Of a stretch of 64,000 nt of DNA, positions 8,047-20,508 are shown piece by piece. Below the pieces are notes generated by a model, which worked only from the letters and a program-made list of their open reading frames with translations, made no database searches and was not told the origin of the DNA. Source of the DNA: a bacterium (GTDB taxonomy: Bacteria; Zhuqueibacterota; Zhuqueibacteria; Residuimicrobiales; Krinioviventaceae); contig JAKQIY010000041.1 in NCBI GenBank assembly GCA_029561455.1, positions 62,001 through 126,000 on the forward strand, read 5' to 3'. Each line of letters begins with the position of its first letter. Within the stretch, counting starts at the first letter, position 1. A program made the translations under genes and the position numbers.

Positions 8047-9810
8047 TTATATCCCTTCATATAACCGCAAACCCAATTCCAGTAATTGTTCACTTTTAAC
8101 TGTAGAAGGTGAGCCATCCATAAGAGAAGATGCTGTTGCAGTTTTGGGAAAGGCAATTACATCGCGAATGGAACTGCAACCTGCCAGGATCATGATCATC
8201 CTGTCAAATCCAAAAGCAATTCCACCATGCGGTGGAGCGCCATATTTAAATGCTTCCATCAAAAACCCGAATTTACTTTGCGCTTCCTGATCGCTGATAC
8301 CCAGAGCGGTGAACATTTGGGCTTGTAACTCGGCGTTAGCAATACGAATACTTCCGCCGGCTATTTCCATACCGTTCAATACCAGGTCATAAGCCCGTGC
8401 GGTTACATGTTCCGGATCGGTCAGTAATTTATGCTCATCGGCCGGGATCGGCGAAGTAAAAGGATGGTGACAGGCAACCCAGCGACCTTCTTCGGCGCTG
8501 TATTCAAACAGCGGAAAATCGACAACCCAGGCCAGCTTATATGTATCTGCCGGGATCATATTCTGTTCACGGGCAATTTTCAGGCGCAGGTCGCCCAATA
8601 ATGGCAAGGCTACTTTTTTTACATCGGCGACAAACAACAAAAGATCGCCATCCTGGGCGCTACAGGTTTTAACTATTTGCTTACGTTGTTCATCGCTGAA
8701 AAATTTATCCAGAGTGCTGTCCCAGTCATCGCCTTTGACTTTGATTGCAACCAGGCCCTTGGCGCCTTGTTCTTTGGTCCAGCTGGTAAGATCGTCAATT
8801 TGTTTACGAGAAAATTTGCCGCCGCCAGGCACACAAATTCCAGCGACAACATGACCGGCTTTGACTGTTTGCGAAAATACATTAAATTCACAATGTTCTA
8901 CCAGCGAAGAGATATTGTTAATTTCCATGCCAAAACGTAAATCCGGGCGATCGATACCATACTTTTCCATGGCGGTTTTATAGGGTATGCGCTGGATTGG
9001 AGAGGGTATGGTAATGCCGAGTATTTCTTTCATGACGCGGGCAATCAAACCTTCCATGATCTTAAAGATATCTTCCTCGTCAATAAACGATAATTCCATA
9101 TCGATCTGGGTAAATTCCGGCTGGCGGTCGGCGCGTAAATCCTCATCGCGAAAACAGCGGACGATCTGGAAATAACGGTCGTAACCTGAAACCATTAAAA
9201 GCTGTTTATATTGCTGCGGAGATTGCGGCAGGGCATAAAATTTGCCCTTCCAGACGCGGCTGGGAACCAAAAAATCTCTGGCCCCTTCCGGGGTGCTCTT
9301 CATTAAATAGGGGGTTTCGATCTCTAAAAATTTATTTTCATCGAGGTAATTTCGGACTATTTGTGCGGCTTTATGACGAATGAACATGTTCTTTTGCATG
9401 TCCGGCCGGCGCAAATCCAGATAGCGATATTTTAAACGCAGGTCTTCGGAGGCATTTATATCGCCGCTGATCGGGATCGGGGGTGTTTCTGAGGTGTTTA
9501 ATATCTCTATTTCATTGGCAATCAATTCAATTTCTCCGGTTTTCAGCTTGACATTTGTCATTCCCTCAGGACGGCCTTCGACAATGCCTTTAAAAGCCAC
9601 AACATATTCATTACGTAACTTTTTAGCCTCCTCATAAGCAGCGGAAGCTGGATTAATTTGTATTTGGGTTACACCATAACGATCACGTAAATCTATAAAA
9701 ATCAAACCGCCATGGTCGCGCCGACGGTCGACCCAGCCCATTAAAATAGCGGTTTGTGATTTTTGCTTGCCGGTTAATTCTCCACAAGTATGTGTTCTCT
9801 TCCACTTCAT
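8047..9810 (-). CDS. aspS: Aspartyl-tRNA synthetase
   Basis: 587 residues, standard for bacterial AspRS. An N-terminal OB-fold anticodon-binding domain (GWVDRRRDHGGLIFIDLRDR at about 26-45) precedes the class II core with motif 2 (FRDEDLRADRQPEFTQID) and motif 3 (GIAFGFDRMIM), and the bacterial GAD insertion lies between about 285 and 420. It charges tRNA-Asp with aspartate in the cytosol. I did not try to judge whether it also recognises tRNA-Asn. The response-regulator gene follows 81 bases downstream. Confidence 0.97.
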   Translation of the reverse strand: MKWKRTHTCGELTGKQKSQTAILMGWVDRRRDHGGLIFIDLRDRYGVTQIQINPASAAYEEAKKLRNEYVVAFKGIVEGRPEGMTNVKLKTGEIELIANEIEILNTSETPPIPISGDINASEDLRLKYRYLDLRRPDMQKNMFIRHKAAQIVRNYLDENKFLEIETPYLMKSTPEGARDFLVPSRVWKGKFYALPQSPQQYKQLLMVSGYDRYFQIVRCFRDEDLRADRQPEFTQIDMELSFIDEEDIFKIMEGLIARVMKEILGITIPSPIQRIPYKTAMEKYGIDRPDLRFGMEINNISSLVEHCEFNVFSQTVKAGHVVAGICVPGGGKFSRKQIDDLTSWTKEQGAKGLVAIKVKGDDWDSTLDKFFSDEQRKQIVKTCSAQDGDLLLFVADVKKVALPLLGDLRLKIAREQNMIPADTYKLAWVVDFPLFEYSAEEGRWVACHHPFTSPIPADEHKLLTDPEHVTARAYDLVLNGMEIAGGSIRIANAELQAQMFTALGISDQEAQSKFGFLMEAFKYGAPPHGGIAFGFDRMIMILAGCSSIRDVIAFPKTATASSLMDGSPSTVKSEQLLELGLRLYEGI

Positions 9811-9840
9811 AGTAATGGAACCCTGTCGTGTTTATTGTGT

Positions 9841-9880
9841 TTTTAAAAAAAACCGTCAGATAACTTTTACCTGACGGTTT
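9841..9880 (-). terminator. Rho-independent terminator after the 741-residue protein gene
   Basis: Stem AAACCGTCAG / CTGACGGTTT with a short loop, followed on the minus strand by a run of T. It lies about 60 bases after the stop at 9941 and ahead of aspS, closing the three-gene envelope cluster. Confidence 0.85.
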
Positions 9881-9940
9881 AAAGATAAGATTCTTTAGGA
9901 AAAAAATCAACAACGAATTGCAGTTATGTAACACCTGCTG

Positions 9941-12166
9941 TTAATAATTAATTCTGAATACCGGTCCTAACATAAATACTTTATTATAAGCAAAAGTTTT
10001 AGTTTCATAAAACGCCAATTTTACATCGATCCACAAAGCGCCGGAAACTTTCATCCTGGTAGTAACTAAATGAGACCAGCGGTCGCCAACGCCGAAACGC
10101 CATTGCAAGATAAATTTGTCCACGCCGGTATTCTGATCCGGGTAGCCAAACTGTGTATCAATAAAAAACATTTGGACTTTATCCGGGTTGTCGCTGTTGT
10201 ATTCTATGGCGCCATCATTTCCTGGTAACCCGGAATGGAATACTCCATCTTCAATCATATTGTTTTTCTGTTCAAATAACTGGAACCAGGATAATCCAAT
10301 GCTGCGCAGGTAATAATTGCCTAATTCATAATCTGTTTCCCGGTCGAAATTCAAACCCAAACAAACACCGGTAAATTGTTTAATATACGTGTAGGTATTA
10401 TTAAATTCTGCCGCACCGGTAATATTATTATTACCGCCGATATTATGGGTTTCTCTGTAGGAAATCGGCAATTGCCAGGGTACGGAAATTTCAATATTGT
10501 CCAATTGCGGGAATTTATACCGGTTAGCCTTGCTGAAATTGAAGGTTTTGCTGGCTTCAAATTGTAAATTATTAAGAGCGATGCGGCGATTGACCAAATC
10601 ATCTCTCTTCAGGTACTTGTTATCAACAGCCTGCTCGACTTCATTGATCAGCTCATTCATTAATGGATTATAGGAGCGGAAATTAACTGAAACCTTATCC
10701 ACTATTTTGGTAATATCACGCATACTTTTGGAAAACTGCCAGTTCAGGTAAAGAGACTGGCTGCCGGCCCACACAAAGGGGTAATTGAGTTGTTCCTGGC
10801 CCAGGCACGTGCCAACAGTTATATAATGATTTTTAAGATTGATCGAAGAAGAAATATTATCAAAGCCTAACTGGAACAGATTGGTTTGATAATCTTTGCC
10901 TTTTACGGTTACGTCTGTGGAAGCGGCCCAATAACCGGAATTCAAATTAAAATATTTTTGCCACAGGGCATCCTCTTCCATGAATTGATAATAATCATTA
11001 CCAACATCGGTACTGGTTTTGTTGACTTGATCATCGGCATCGCGTGCATTAATACTCATGGAAACAAAAGAAACCAGGGAAAAGCTGTTTTCCACTGCAT
11101 TATCATACTCATTAGTGCCTTCGGCGGGAAGCTGTGCAACATTATAATTATTGGTCAGAATGGCTCTTACATCATCTTCCAGGCCGGTTTTTTCAATAAT
11201 ATTTTTGGCTATTCCTTTTAAATCGGCCCCGGCTTTGATAGAAATTTCATTTAATTGTTCACCGGTATACAGTAAATCGGCTTTGCCACGTTTAATACCG
11301 GACACAATAATGCTATCCATAAAAAACTCTGCGCCCTGGTTTTTAATATAATACCTGACGCTGAATTTGGACGGCCAGTTCTTACGGTTCAGGTTCAAAT
11401 CGGATGATTGCTTATAAGAATCCAGCCACAATTCTTTGCCCAATTCACCGGCTTCGCGTCCGCTTTTAAAAGCATTATTAACTTCGGAGCCTTTAAGGGT
11501 TTTTACTTCCTGGCCTTCTTTCAAGAATTTCAAATTAATGAGCCGTTTAAACCGTCCTGACCCTTTGGTGGTCATGACGATCTGATAATCGGAAATGTCT
11601 TCATCATTAAGAGCAATCCCCAAATTCAGTTTTTCATTGAGGCGGTCGATAAAGCGCCGGGTTTCATCGGGATTGATCTTTTTATCGAATACAAAGGAAT
11701 CGGTGCCGACTTCTTCAGCGCCGGCTTCGCGTGACAGGAATACTTCTTCTTTGCGGACAAATATTGGGTAATTTTCCATCAAGCGCGGATCAACGCTGGT
11801 TTCCTGATCGGAAAAACAATATTGCAATACCCGCACTGGCACATCGGGAACTTTGCCAGGATCATTCACTTCCAAACGGTCGGGGTTGCTTCTGCCGGCA
11901 TAACTGATTTCCAGTCTGGTCATTTTAGTTTGCCGTTCGGTATCATCAAACGCAAACACCACATCAATTTCAGTGGCGCCTGCTATTTCATTTTCGCCGA
12001 TTATATCACTTTTTAATAAATTCATAAAATCATTAAAAGCATTGCCGTTGTCCTGGTTCAAAGCCTTATTCGTATACCAGACTTCTTCGCTGGCATACTG
12101 AGAAAAAACCATGATCGGAAAACAGAACAGGAAAGTAAAAAATATTACTTTATTCCAGGCTTTCAT
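9941..12166 (-). CDS. Secreted, probably outer-membrane protein of unknown family
   Basis: 741 residues with a signal peptide (about 1-22, ending VFSQ). No domain recognised. The N-terminal half is mixed alpha/beta and charged; the C-terminal half (about 400-741) has many alternating aromatic/polar strands and ends in FRINY, an aromatic terminus typical of outer-membrane barrels. A strong Shine-Dalgarno (GGAGG, 5-base spacing) supports ATG 12166. It follows the single-pass protein gene by 14 bases and is closed by a terminator, so it is the last gene of a three-gene unit. By position it could be the outer-membrane part of a trans-envelope complex (inference). Confidence 0.75.
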   Translation of the reverse strand: MKAWNKVIFFTFLFCFPIMVFSQYASEEVWYTNKALNQDNGNAFNDFMNLLKSDIIGENEIAGATEIDVVFAFDDTERQTKMTRLEISYAGRSNPDRLEVNDPGKVPDVPVRVLQYCFSDQETSVDPRLMENYPIFVRKEEVFLSREAGAEEVGTDSFVFDKKINPDETRRFIDRLNEKLNLGIALNDEDISDYQIVMTTKGSGRFKRLINLKFLKEGQEVKTLKGSEVNNAFKSGREAGELGKELWLDSYKQSSDLNLNRKNWPSKFSVRYYIKNQGAEFFMDSIIVSGIKRGKADLLYTGEQLNEISIKAGADLKGIAKNIIEKTGLEDDVRAILTNNYNVAQLPAEGTNEYDNAVENSFSLVSFVSMSINARDADDQVNKTSTDVGNDYYQFMEEDALWQKYFNLNSGYWAASTDVTVKGKDYQTNLFQLGFDNISSSINLKNHYITVGTCLGQEQLNYPFVWAGSQSLYLNWQFSKSMRDITKIVDKVSVNFRSYNPLMNELINEVEQAVDNKYLKRDDLVNRRIALNNLQFEASKTFNFSKANRYKFPQLDNIEISVPWQLPISYRETHNIGGNNNITGAAEFNNTYTYIKQFTGVCLGLNFDRETDYELGNYYLRSIGLSWFQLFEQKNNMIEDGVFHSGLPGNDGAIEYNSDNPDKVQMFFIDTQFGYPDQNTGVDKFILQWRFGVGDRWSHLVTTRMKVSGALWIDVKLAFYETKTFAYNKVFMLGPVFRINY

Positions 12167-12180
12167 TCATTCCTCCATCA

Positions 12181-14163
12181 TTATTTATTGGGTAAATCCA
12201 ATGGCGTTATTCTTTTTTGCTGATTGTTTTCATATTTCAATTGATAATGCAACGTTACATCAATTCGGTCGCCTTGCGCAGCATTGTTCAAATAGATCAA
12301 ATCACCGGCCAGGTTATAAGAAAGGTTTGGCGAATATTTTGATCGTGCCTCTACCCGGTCGATCTTTACTTCATCATCGAAATAATCGCGAAAATCTATT
12401 TTTGCTGTATAAATTCCGGTGCTGCCGTCGCTTCTGATAATTAAATTCAGATCGGTTTCCGGCACGCTTTGCACCATGAACCGGCGCAGATGACTGTGAT
12501 TGCTTCTGGTCGTTACAATCAAATCCACATATTTTACATCGCGACCAACCGTGTAGCCAAAATAACCCAGATCATTAGGATTTTCTGTTCTAACCTCGCC
12601 GTTGCTGGAGCGAACTTTGATCTCTTTGATCAGATTGGTGTTTACATTTTTCAATGAATAAAATATATTTACGTTCCTGGTCTCAAATACTAACGCCTGA
12701 CCGGAGGTTTGCTGGCTGTTGACGGGATATCGGTTTTCATCGCGATAGGTGCGTACAAAAGTATCCAGTAAATCCTTTTCATGGCCCTGCATCCGTTGCG
12801 GGGTTATCGGCGGCCACACCTGGAAACGATAGGGGATAACTTCTACCAGCCAGTTCCTGGTCCGTTCCACAGCGCCGGCAAAGGCATGTAAAGACACATT
12901 AACAAACGTATTGCCGCGAACATTAACATCCTGGGTAGTGCTGACGGGAATATCAATATCCAGAACCGTCCGTTGATTCGACGAGGTAATGCTCATACCA
13001 TTCGGCAGTGGTTGAGGATTACCATCCGTCAAGGTGGAAATATCCAGGTTATTCAACAATACTTTACCTTCAACGCTTAATGTAAAACGGTCTATCGGAA
13101 AGGTAGCGGACACGGTCTGTTTATAGGTGGTACCCACAGGAATATTGAGGCGTACCTGGTAGCCTTCCGGCGGATAGATCAATTGAAAATCTGTTGCTCC
13201 CCTGGGACCCACATGAAAAATGTGCATCGGGCAGGTAACGCCGCCGGAGGATACTTCCTGAATAATATCCGCATAATTGCCAGCCAGTTGCGCGGCTTCC
13301 GGAATATTAAAAATCACCGGAAAGTAAACCCGGGCGTCATCAAGGGTAACATTATCAATTGTGTAGGTGCCGTTTAAAAGATTAATTTTAAAAATATCGG
13401 TGGTAAAACGCGACTTTTTCTGGTTGGACGTTCCCGCCGAACCACTGCCCGGCTCGGAAACGGAACCAATTTTTTGCACATCCAGCAATATATTTTTATC
13501 CGCAGAATATGCAACATTAATTCTTTCATCGGTTAATTTTATTCGTTTATATACATAAAGATGGGTAATATCTTTAGTATGATTTAGTTCAAGGTTGTCA
13601 TAAAAATCGTTGCCGCGTTTTTCCAGGTTTACGGTTAGAGATGATTTTTTGCTGTTTTCAAATTTAGTAATAGTTGTGGTATTGTTTTGCCGTTTTATTT
13701 GATAGGTAAAATTGTACATCTGGTAATTGTTTTTATTTTTGTAAAAAAAGTATATTTCATCCTGGTCATTAAAACTGGTATCGGGAATGACCAATTGCAT
13801 AATATTTCTTCTTTGTTCTTTTCTGTCTCTGGTATCGGTGGTTGCCGGGTCTTCCGTAACAGAAACCTGGTTGCCAAATTCACCCTGCAGCCGGTATTCC
13901 GTTCTGCCTTCCGGGTTTATTACAATTTCATCAATCTGTTTGGCCAGCTTGAAAGAAAAAATATGTCTTCCGGAAACCAGCGGCCAGTAGTTCCTCATTT
14001 CATTGAGAGAATCGCCGATGACGATACTGCCGTTGTTGGTTAGTATTTCCCGCGTCAGTTCGTTTTTGGGCTGATCAAGTAAATGAGGATTGATAAACTT
14101 TAAATAGGCCGTTACCAAAAACATCATTATATATAAAATCATAATTATCGCATTACGACTCAT
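12181..14163 (-). CDS. Single-pass inner-membrane protein with large periplasmic region (GldM-like layout)
   Basis: 660 residues. One hydrophobic helix at 5-22 (AIIMILYIMMFLVTAYL) begins almost at the N-terminus, and the rest is a long, beta-rich, Asn/Thr-rich extracytoplasmic region with a Gly/Ser linker (GSVSEPGSGSAG, about 237-248). No family recognised by sequence. One short N-terminal helix plus several periplasmic beta domains is the layout of GldM/PorM of type IX secretion motors, and the polytopic gene directly upstream fits a GldL-like partner; sequence identity to GldM is not evident to me. Starts 60 bases after the 361-residue gene and ends 14 bases before the outer-membrane gene. 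Confidence 0.75.
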   Translation of the reverse strand: MSRNAIIMILYIMMFLVTAYLKFINPHLLDQPKNELTREILTNNGSIVIGDSLNEMRNYWPLVSGRHIFSFKLAKQIDEIVINPEGRTEYRLQGEFGNQVSVTEDPATTDTRDRKEQRRNIMQLVIPDTSFNDQDEIYFFYKNKNNYQMYNFTYQIKRQNNTTTITKFENSKKSSLTVNLEKRGNDFYDNLELNHTKDITHLYVYKRIKLTDERINVAYSADKNILLDVQKIGSVSEPGSGSAGTSNQKKSRFTTDIFKINLLNGTYTIDNVTLDDARVYFPVIFNIPEAAQLAGNYADIIQEVSSGGVTCPMHIFHVGPRGATDFQLIYPPEGYQVRLNIPVGTTYKQTVSATFPIDRFTLSVEGKVLLNNLDISTLTDGNPQPLPNGMSITSSNQRTVLDIDIPVSTTQDVNVRGNTFVNVSLHAFAGAVERTRNWLVEVIPYRFQVWPPITPQRMQGHEKDLLDTFVRTYRDENRYPVNSQQTSGQALVFETRNVNIFYSLKNVNTNLIKEIKVRSSNGEVRTENPNDLGYFGYTVGRDVKYVDLIVTTRSNHSHLRRFMVQSVPETDLNLIIRSDGSTGIYTAKIDFRDYFDDEVKIDRVEARSKYSPNLSYNLAGDLIYLNNAAQGDRIDVTLHYQLKYENNQQKRITPLDLPNK

Positions 14164-14223
14164 GGATTATCATCCCTTTTGTTGTACATACTGTCACTTT
14201 TATTTTCATCATTGCCGGAGATA

Positions 14224-15309
14224 TTATTTAATGTTGATTTTCGCATTATTTAATGCAATTTTAATTCCTTCGGCTATTTCTTCAGGATTGATCTGTACTT
14301 TTTGCACATCAACAACTGCGGCTTCCCTGACTCCTCCTTTAACCGATTGAATTTCTTTTCTGCCGACTGTTTCTTTGGGACGATATTGTTTGGGGAATTT
14401 ATAACCCAGGTAAAACGCGCCGACTTCGGCAAGACCGCCCAGCACCATAATAAAATGCAACTGGCTGAATCCCCATTTAAATGCGGCTATCTGCGAGATT
14501 GTCTTGTAATCCGGCATTATGCCGATCATTAAATACCAGGTATCCCAATAATATTTAAAATCTAAAAGCTGGTTTTCTTTAAAAAAGATGATACCGATAA
14601 TAGCAAAAATCATGGGGATAATACCCAGGTTCATGATCTTGGTAGGGATAATACTGAAAAACCCACGCCGGAATTCTACAGATTTTTGCGCCACCTTGTT
14701 TTTGGTAAATTGAAATGCGCTTATAAACGGCACCAGTACCGCAAATAAAAATGCGATTGAACCGACCCAGAAAAATACCAGGCCGATTGCCATTTTAAAC
14801 CGGGACGGCGTTTCAAAGTCGGCCAGATCATTGGATATCTTTAAAACATCAACAAATTTTTGGCTGTAGCCGGTAAATGAAAAAACAAAAAATAAAAACA
14901 AGATAAAAATCAAAAATACCGGAACATGCCACAGCTCATCGGTCGAGTCGATTTCATTTTGCGGATAATAATATGTTATTTCATTAACATACTGTTGAAT
15001 TACTTCGTCGGTATAATTGGTATTTCCGGTAGCGCGTAACACCTTTTCCAGAACGCTTCTAATTTCATCTTCAGTTGAACCAGAGCTGCCCGGCCAATCG
15101 GTTACAAAAGAAATTAAAAAATCCTTGAATCGTTTTAAAATCGGACGGTTCTTGTTTTTTTCACAAATCTGGTTAAACTCTTTGATGATGTTTTCTTTTG
15201 ACGCTTCATCAATTTTGCATTTGATCTTTTTTTCGCTTACTTTTTGATCTATTCTGGAAAAGATTCTTTCAATATTTTCATTTGAAATATCATACCGAAA
15301 GCTAAACAT
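14224..15309 (-). CDS. Polytopic inner-membrane protein with a GldL-like final helix
   Basis: 361 residues. A cytoplasmic helical region (1-125) precedes four predicted membrane helices at about 128-147, 173-197, 225-243 and 284-303, then a 55-residue soluble tail. The last helix (HFIMVLGGLAEVGAFYLGY) carries Glu295 within the membrane and is preceded by AAFKW; this resembles the FK.MHWP ... GLGTEA.IFF segment of GldL/PorL, whose membrane Glu is used in proton-driven motion. The resemblance is short and seen by eye. It is the first gene of a three-gene unit, with Shine-Dalgarno GGAGGAAG before the ATG. Alternative: an unrelated membrane protein of unknown function. Confidence 0.72.
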   Translation of the reverse strand: MFSFRYDISNENIERIFSRIDQKVSEKKIKCKIDEASKENIIKEFNQICEKNKNRPILKRFKDFLISFVTDWPGSSGSTEDEIRSVLEKVLRATGNTNYTDEVIQQYVNEITYYYPQNEIDSTDELWHVPVFLIFILFLFFVFSFTGYSQKFVDVLKISNDLADFETPSRFKMAIGLVFFWVGSIAFLFAVLVPFISAFQFTKNKVAQKSVEFRRGFFSIIPTKIMNLGIIPMIFAIIGIIFFKENQLLDFKYYWDTWYLMIGIMPDYKTISQIAAFKWGFSQLHFIMVLGGLAEVGAFYLGYKFPKQYRPKETVGRKEIQSVKGGVREAAVVDVQKVQINPEEIAEGIKIALNNAKINIK

Positions 15310-15497
15310 ATAACTTCCTCCAATAAAATTCCAACATGTATTTAACTATTTGCAATATACTTTTTAACTGCTATTATTTAATCAGGATAGATTCCCGACT
15401 TGTCTTATCTCCGTTATTTGGTTATATTTTAACCCTTAAACAAGGGATTTTATTCATTTTCAGGCTAGTACATAACTACGGTCATTTTTAAATTCTG

Positions 15498-15533
15498 CAA
15501 AAATATAAAACGGCACCAACAGATGGTGCCGTA
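15498..15533 (-). terminator. Rho-independent terminator of the ATP synthase operon
   Basis: Perfect stem CGGCACC / GGTGCCG (extended by one or two pairs) around a short loop, followed on the minus strand by TTTTATATTTTT. It lies about 60 bases after the atpC stop at 15590. The rest of the 280-base gap up to 15310-15497 is AT-rich and should hold nothing coding. Confidence 0.88.
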
Positions 15534-15589
15534 ATATTTTTCAAAATTCCAACATAAGCAAAAACCATTAGGTTGATAGTGGCTGTTGA

Positions 15590-15994
15590 TTACATTTTAG
15601 CAACTTCAAGTCTGTTTAAAGCTCGTAACAAAGCGGCTTTGGCGCGGGGAATATCCGTATTTTCCGCTTTTTCTTGTAATCGTTTCATTGCTCTGTCCCG
15701 AGCCCGCTGCGCTCGTTCCAGGTCGATAGAAGCGGCGTCTTCTGCGGCTTCTGCTAAAATTAACATGGTATTCCCTGTGACCTGAACGAAACCTCCGCAA
15801 ACGGCAAAACACTTATTTTCTTTACCCATTTCGGCTTTGATGTTCCCGGTCTTTATTACCGTTAAAAACGGTATGTGCTCCGGTTTAACGCCAAAATACC
15901 CATTATATCCGGGCGCCTTAACATGGTCGACCGGGTTCGAAAAAACAATCTTTTCGGGGGTTATGATTTCCAGTTTTAAATTTTTATCAGTCAT
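15590..15994 (-). CDS. atpC: F1Fo ATP synthase subunit epsilon
   Basis: 134 residues. The N-terminal beta-sandwich is typical (KLEIITPEKIVFSNPVDHVK, then GYFGVKPEHIPFLTVI and VCGGFVQVTGN), followed by the C-terminal helical hairpin (ASIDLERAQRARDRAMKRLQ). Epsilon joins the central stalk to the c-ring and can inhibit ATP hydrolysis through its C-terminal helices. Last gene of the operon, 21 bases after atpD and followed by a terminator. Confidence 0.95.
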   Translation of the reverse strand: MTDKNLKLEIITPEKIVFSNPVDHVKAPGYNGYFGVKPEHIPFLTVIKTGNIKAEMGKENKCFAVCGGFVQVTGNTMLILAEAAEDAASIDLERAQRARDRAMKRLQEKAENTDIPRAKAALLRALNRLEVAKM

Positions 15995-16015
15995 AAGAGT
16001 CTGTACATTCGATAA

Positions 16016-17476
<1,461 letters not shown>

Positions 17477-18337
17477 TTAGCCCTTTAACGCTTCAGCGCC
17501 GCTCACAATTTCGTTCAATTCTTTGGTAATCGCCGCCTGGCGGGCTTTATTATAGTACAATGTTAACTCTTTGATCATTTCCTGGGCATTATCCGAGGCA
17601 GTTTCCATAGCCGTCATGCGGGCGCCAAATTCCGAAGCCGCCGATTCGAGCAGAATTCTCCACATTTGAAAATTCAAACTCATCGGTATCAGTTTGTCGA
17701 GAATAACTTGTGGATTCGGTTCGTATAAAAAGCTGATGGGTTTGGATTTTTCTTCCGTAGCTGTTTGCTGAACCGGCAAGAATTGCTCGACTTGCGTTTC
17801 CTGCTGTACGGCATTTTTAAACCGGTTATAAATAATATAAACACGATCAAAAGTGCCGTTTTCAAACGCTTTCATTAATTCTGCAGCTATGCGTTGGGCA
17901 TGCGTAAATTCGAGATTGTTAAAGATCTCGATATAGTGCGCATATAAAGGAAAATCATTGCGTTTAAAATGCTCGTATCCTTTTTTCCCGATAGTAACCA
18001 GGTATTTCTTTTCAGCAGGTGAAGAATTTAACTCTTTTTTAGCATAACGGATCAGGTTGGCGTTAAAGCTTCCGCAAAAACCCTTGTCGGCAGTCAATAA
18101 AACATAACACACTTTATGGGGCGCCCGGTTTTTCATCATGGGATGTAAATCACGGTGTGATTTTTTTGCCACATTGCCCAAAACATCGGTGAGCTGACGC
18201 GAATAGGGCCGGGTGCTCATTAAACGGGTTTGTGCTTTTCTCAGTTTTGCCGCCGCCACCATTTTCATGGCTTTGGTAATTTGCATGGTGCTTTTAACGC
18301 TGGCGATCCGGCGTTTTATTTCCCTTAAAGTAGCCAT
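17477..18337 (-). CDS. atpG: F1Fo ATP synthase subunit gamma
   Basis: 286 residues, standard length. N-terminal LREIKRRIASVKSTMQITKAM and C-terminal MTAMETASDNAQEMIKEL helices form the rotor coiled coil, with the Rossmann-like domain between them (LLTADKGFCGSFNANLI). Starts immediately after the atpA stop with no gap, suggesting tight translational coupling. Confidence 0.97.
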   Translation of the reverse strand: MATLREIKRRIASVKSTMQITKAMKMVAAAKLRKAQTRLMSTRPYSRQLTDVLGNVAKKSHRDLHPMMKNRAPHKVCYVLLTADKGFCGSFNANLIRYAKKELNSSPAEKKYLVTIGKKGYEHFKRNDFPLYAHYIEIFNNLEFTHAQRIAAELMKAFENGTFDRVYIIYNRFKNAVQQETQVEQFLPVQQTATEEKSKPISFLYEPNPQVILDKLIPMSLNFQMWRILLESAASEFGARMTAMETASDNAQEMIKELTLYYNKARQAAITKELNEIVSGAEALKG

Positions 18338-19876
<1,539 letters not shown>

Positions 19877-19953
19877 TCAAAAGTTATACTGCAGAACCAG
19901 GAATAAAACTCTTCCAAAATACGCTATAATCGGGTGTTATATGATCGTTTCTG

Positions 19954-20508
19954 CTATGCAGCATACACTTTGGTCTGCATTAATTCCTGCTTCATGGTAT
20001 TTAATTGATGGATGATGCTGCCATCAATAATTTTTCCTTCAACCTGGATAATGAATCCGCCCAAAATATCGGGTTTAACCACATTTTCCAGGATAATTTG
20101 CGCATGAAATGATTCGGAAAGCAGAGTTTGCAATTTTTGGAGATTCTGTTCCGTTAAAGCAATAGCTGATGTTACAACAGCCTGTATCCGGTTGTGTTTC
20201 CGGTCGTTAAATCGATTCAGGAAGAAAACGATCTGTTCGATGGATTCAAGCCGGTTATTTTTAATCAGGAGCAATAATGTATTGGAGACGATTTTATCGA
20301 CCTTGTTATGCAGTAACGCATCCAGAGAGGCGCTTTTTTCTTGTTTACCGACTTGGGGCGATAAAAAATAATAACGCAGCCGGGTATCTTTTTGCATCAC
20401 TTCTGCAAAAGCTTTTAACTGGTCAAAAACCGTGTCGAGTTTATTTTGCTCTGCCGCCAATTCAAAAATTGCTCTGGCATATCTTTTTGCGACCGGATGT
20501 ATTCTCAA
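19954..20508 (-). CDS. atpH: F1Fo ATP synthase subunit delta (OSCP)
   Basis: 184 residues. Opening VAKRYARAIFELAAEQ and closing PDILGGFIIQVEGKIIDGSI are diagnostic of OSCP/delta, which ties the peripheral stalk to the top of F1. The start is a TTG at 20508 overlapping the atpF stop by four bases (TTGA arrangement); no ATG is available without losing the conserved N-terminus. Confidence 0.94.
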   Translation of the reverse strand: MRIHPVAKRYARAIFELAAEQNKLDTVFDQLKAFAEVMQKDTRLRYYFLSPQVGKQEKSASLDALLHNKVDKIVSNTLLLLIKNNRLESIEQIVFFLNRFNDRKHNRIQAVVTSAIALTEQNLQKLQTLLSESFHAQIILENVVKPDILGGFIIQVEGKIIDGSIIHQLNTMKQELMQTKVYAA

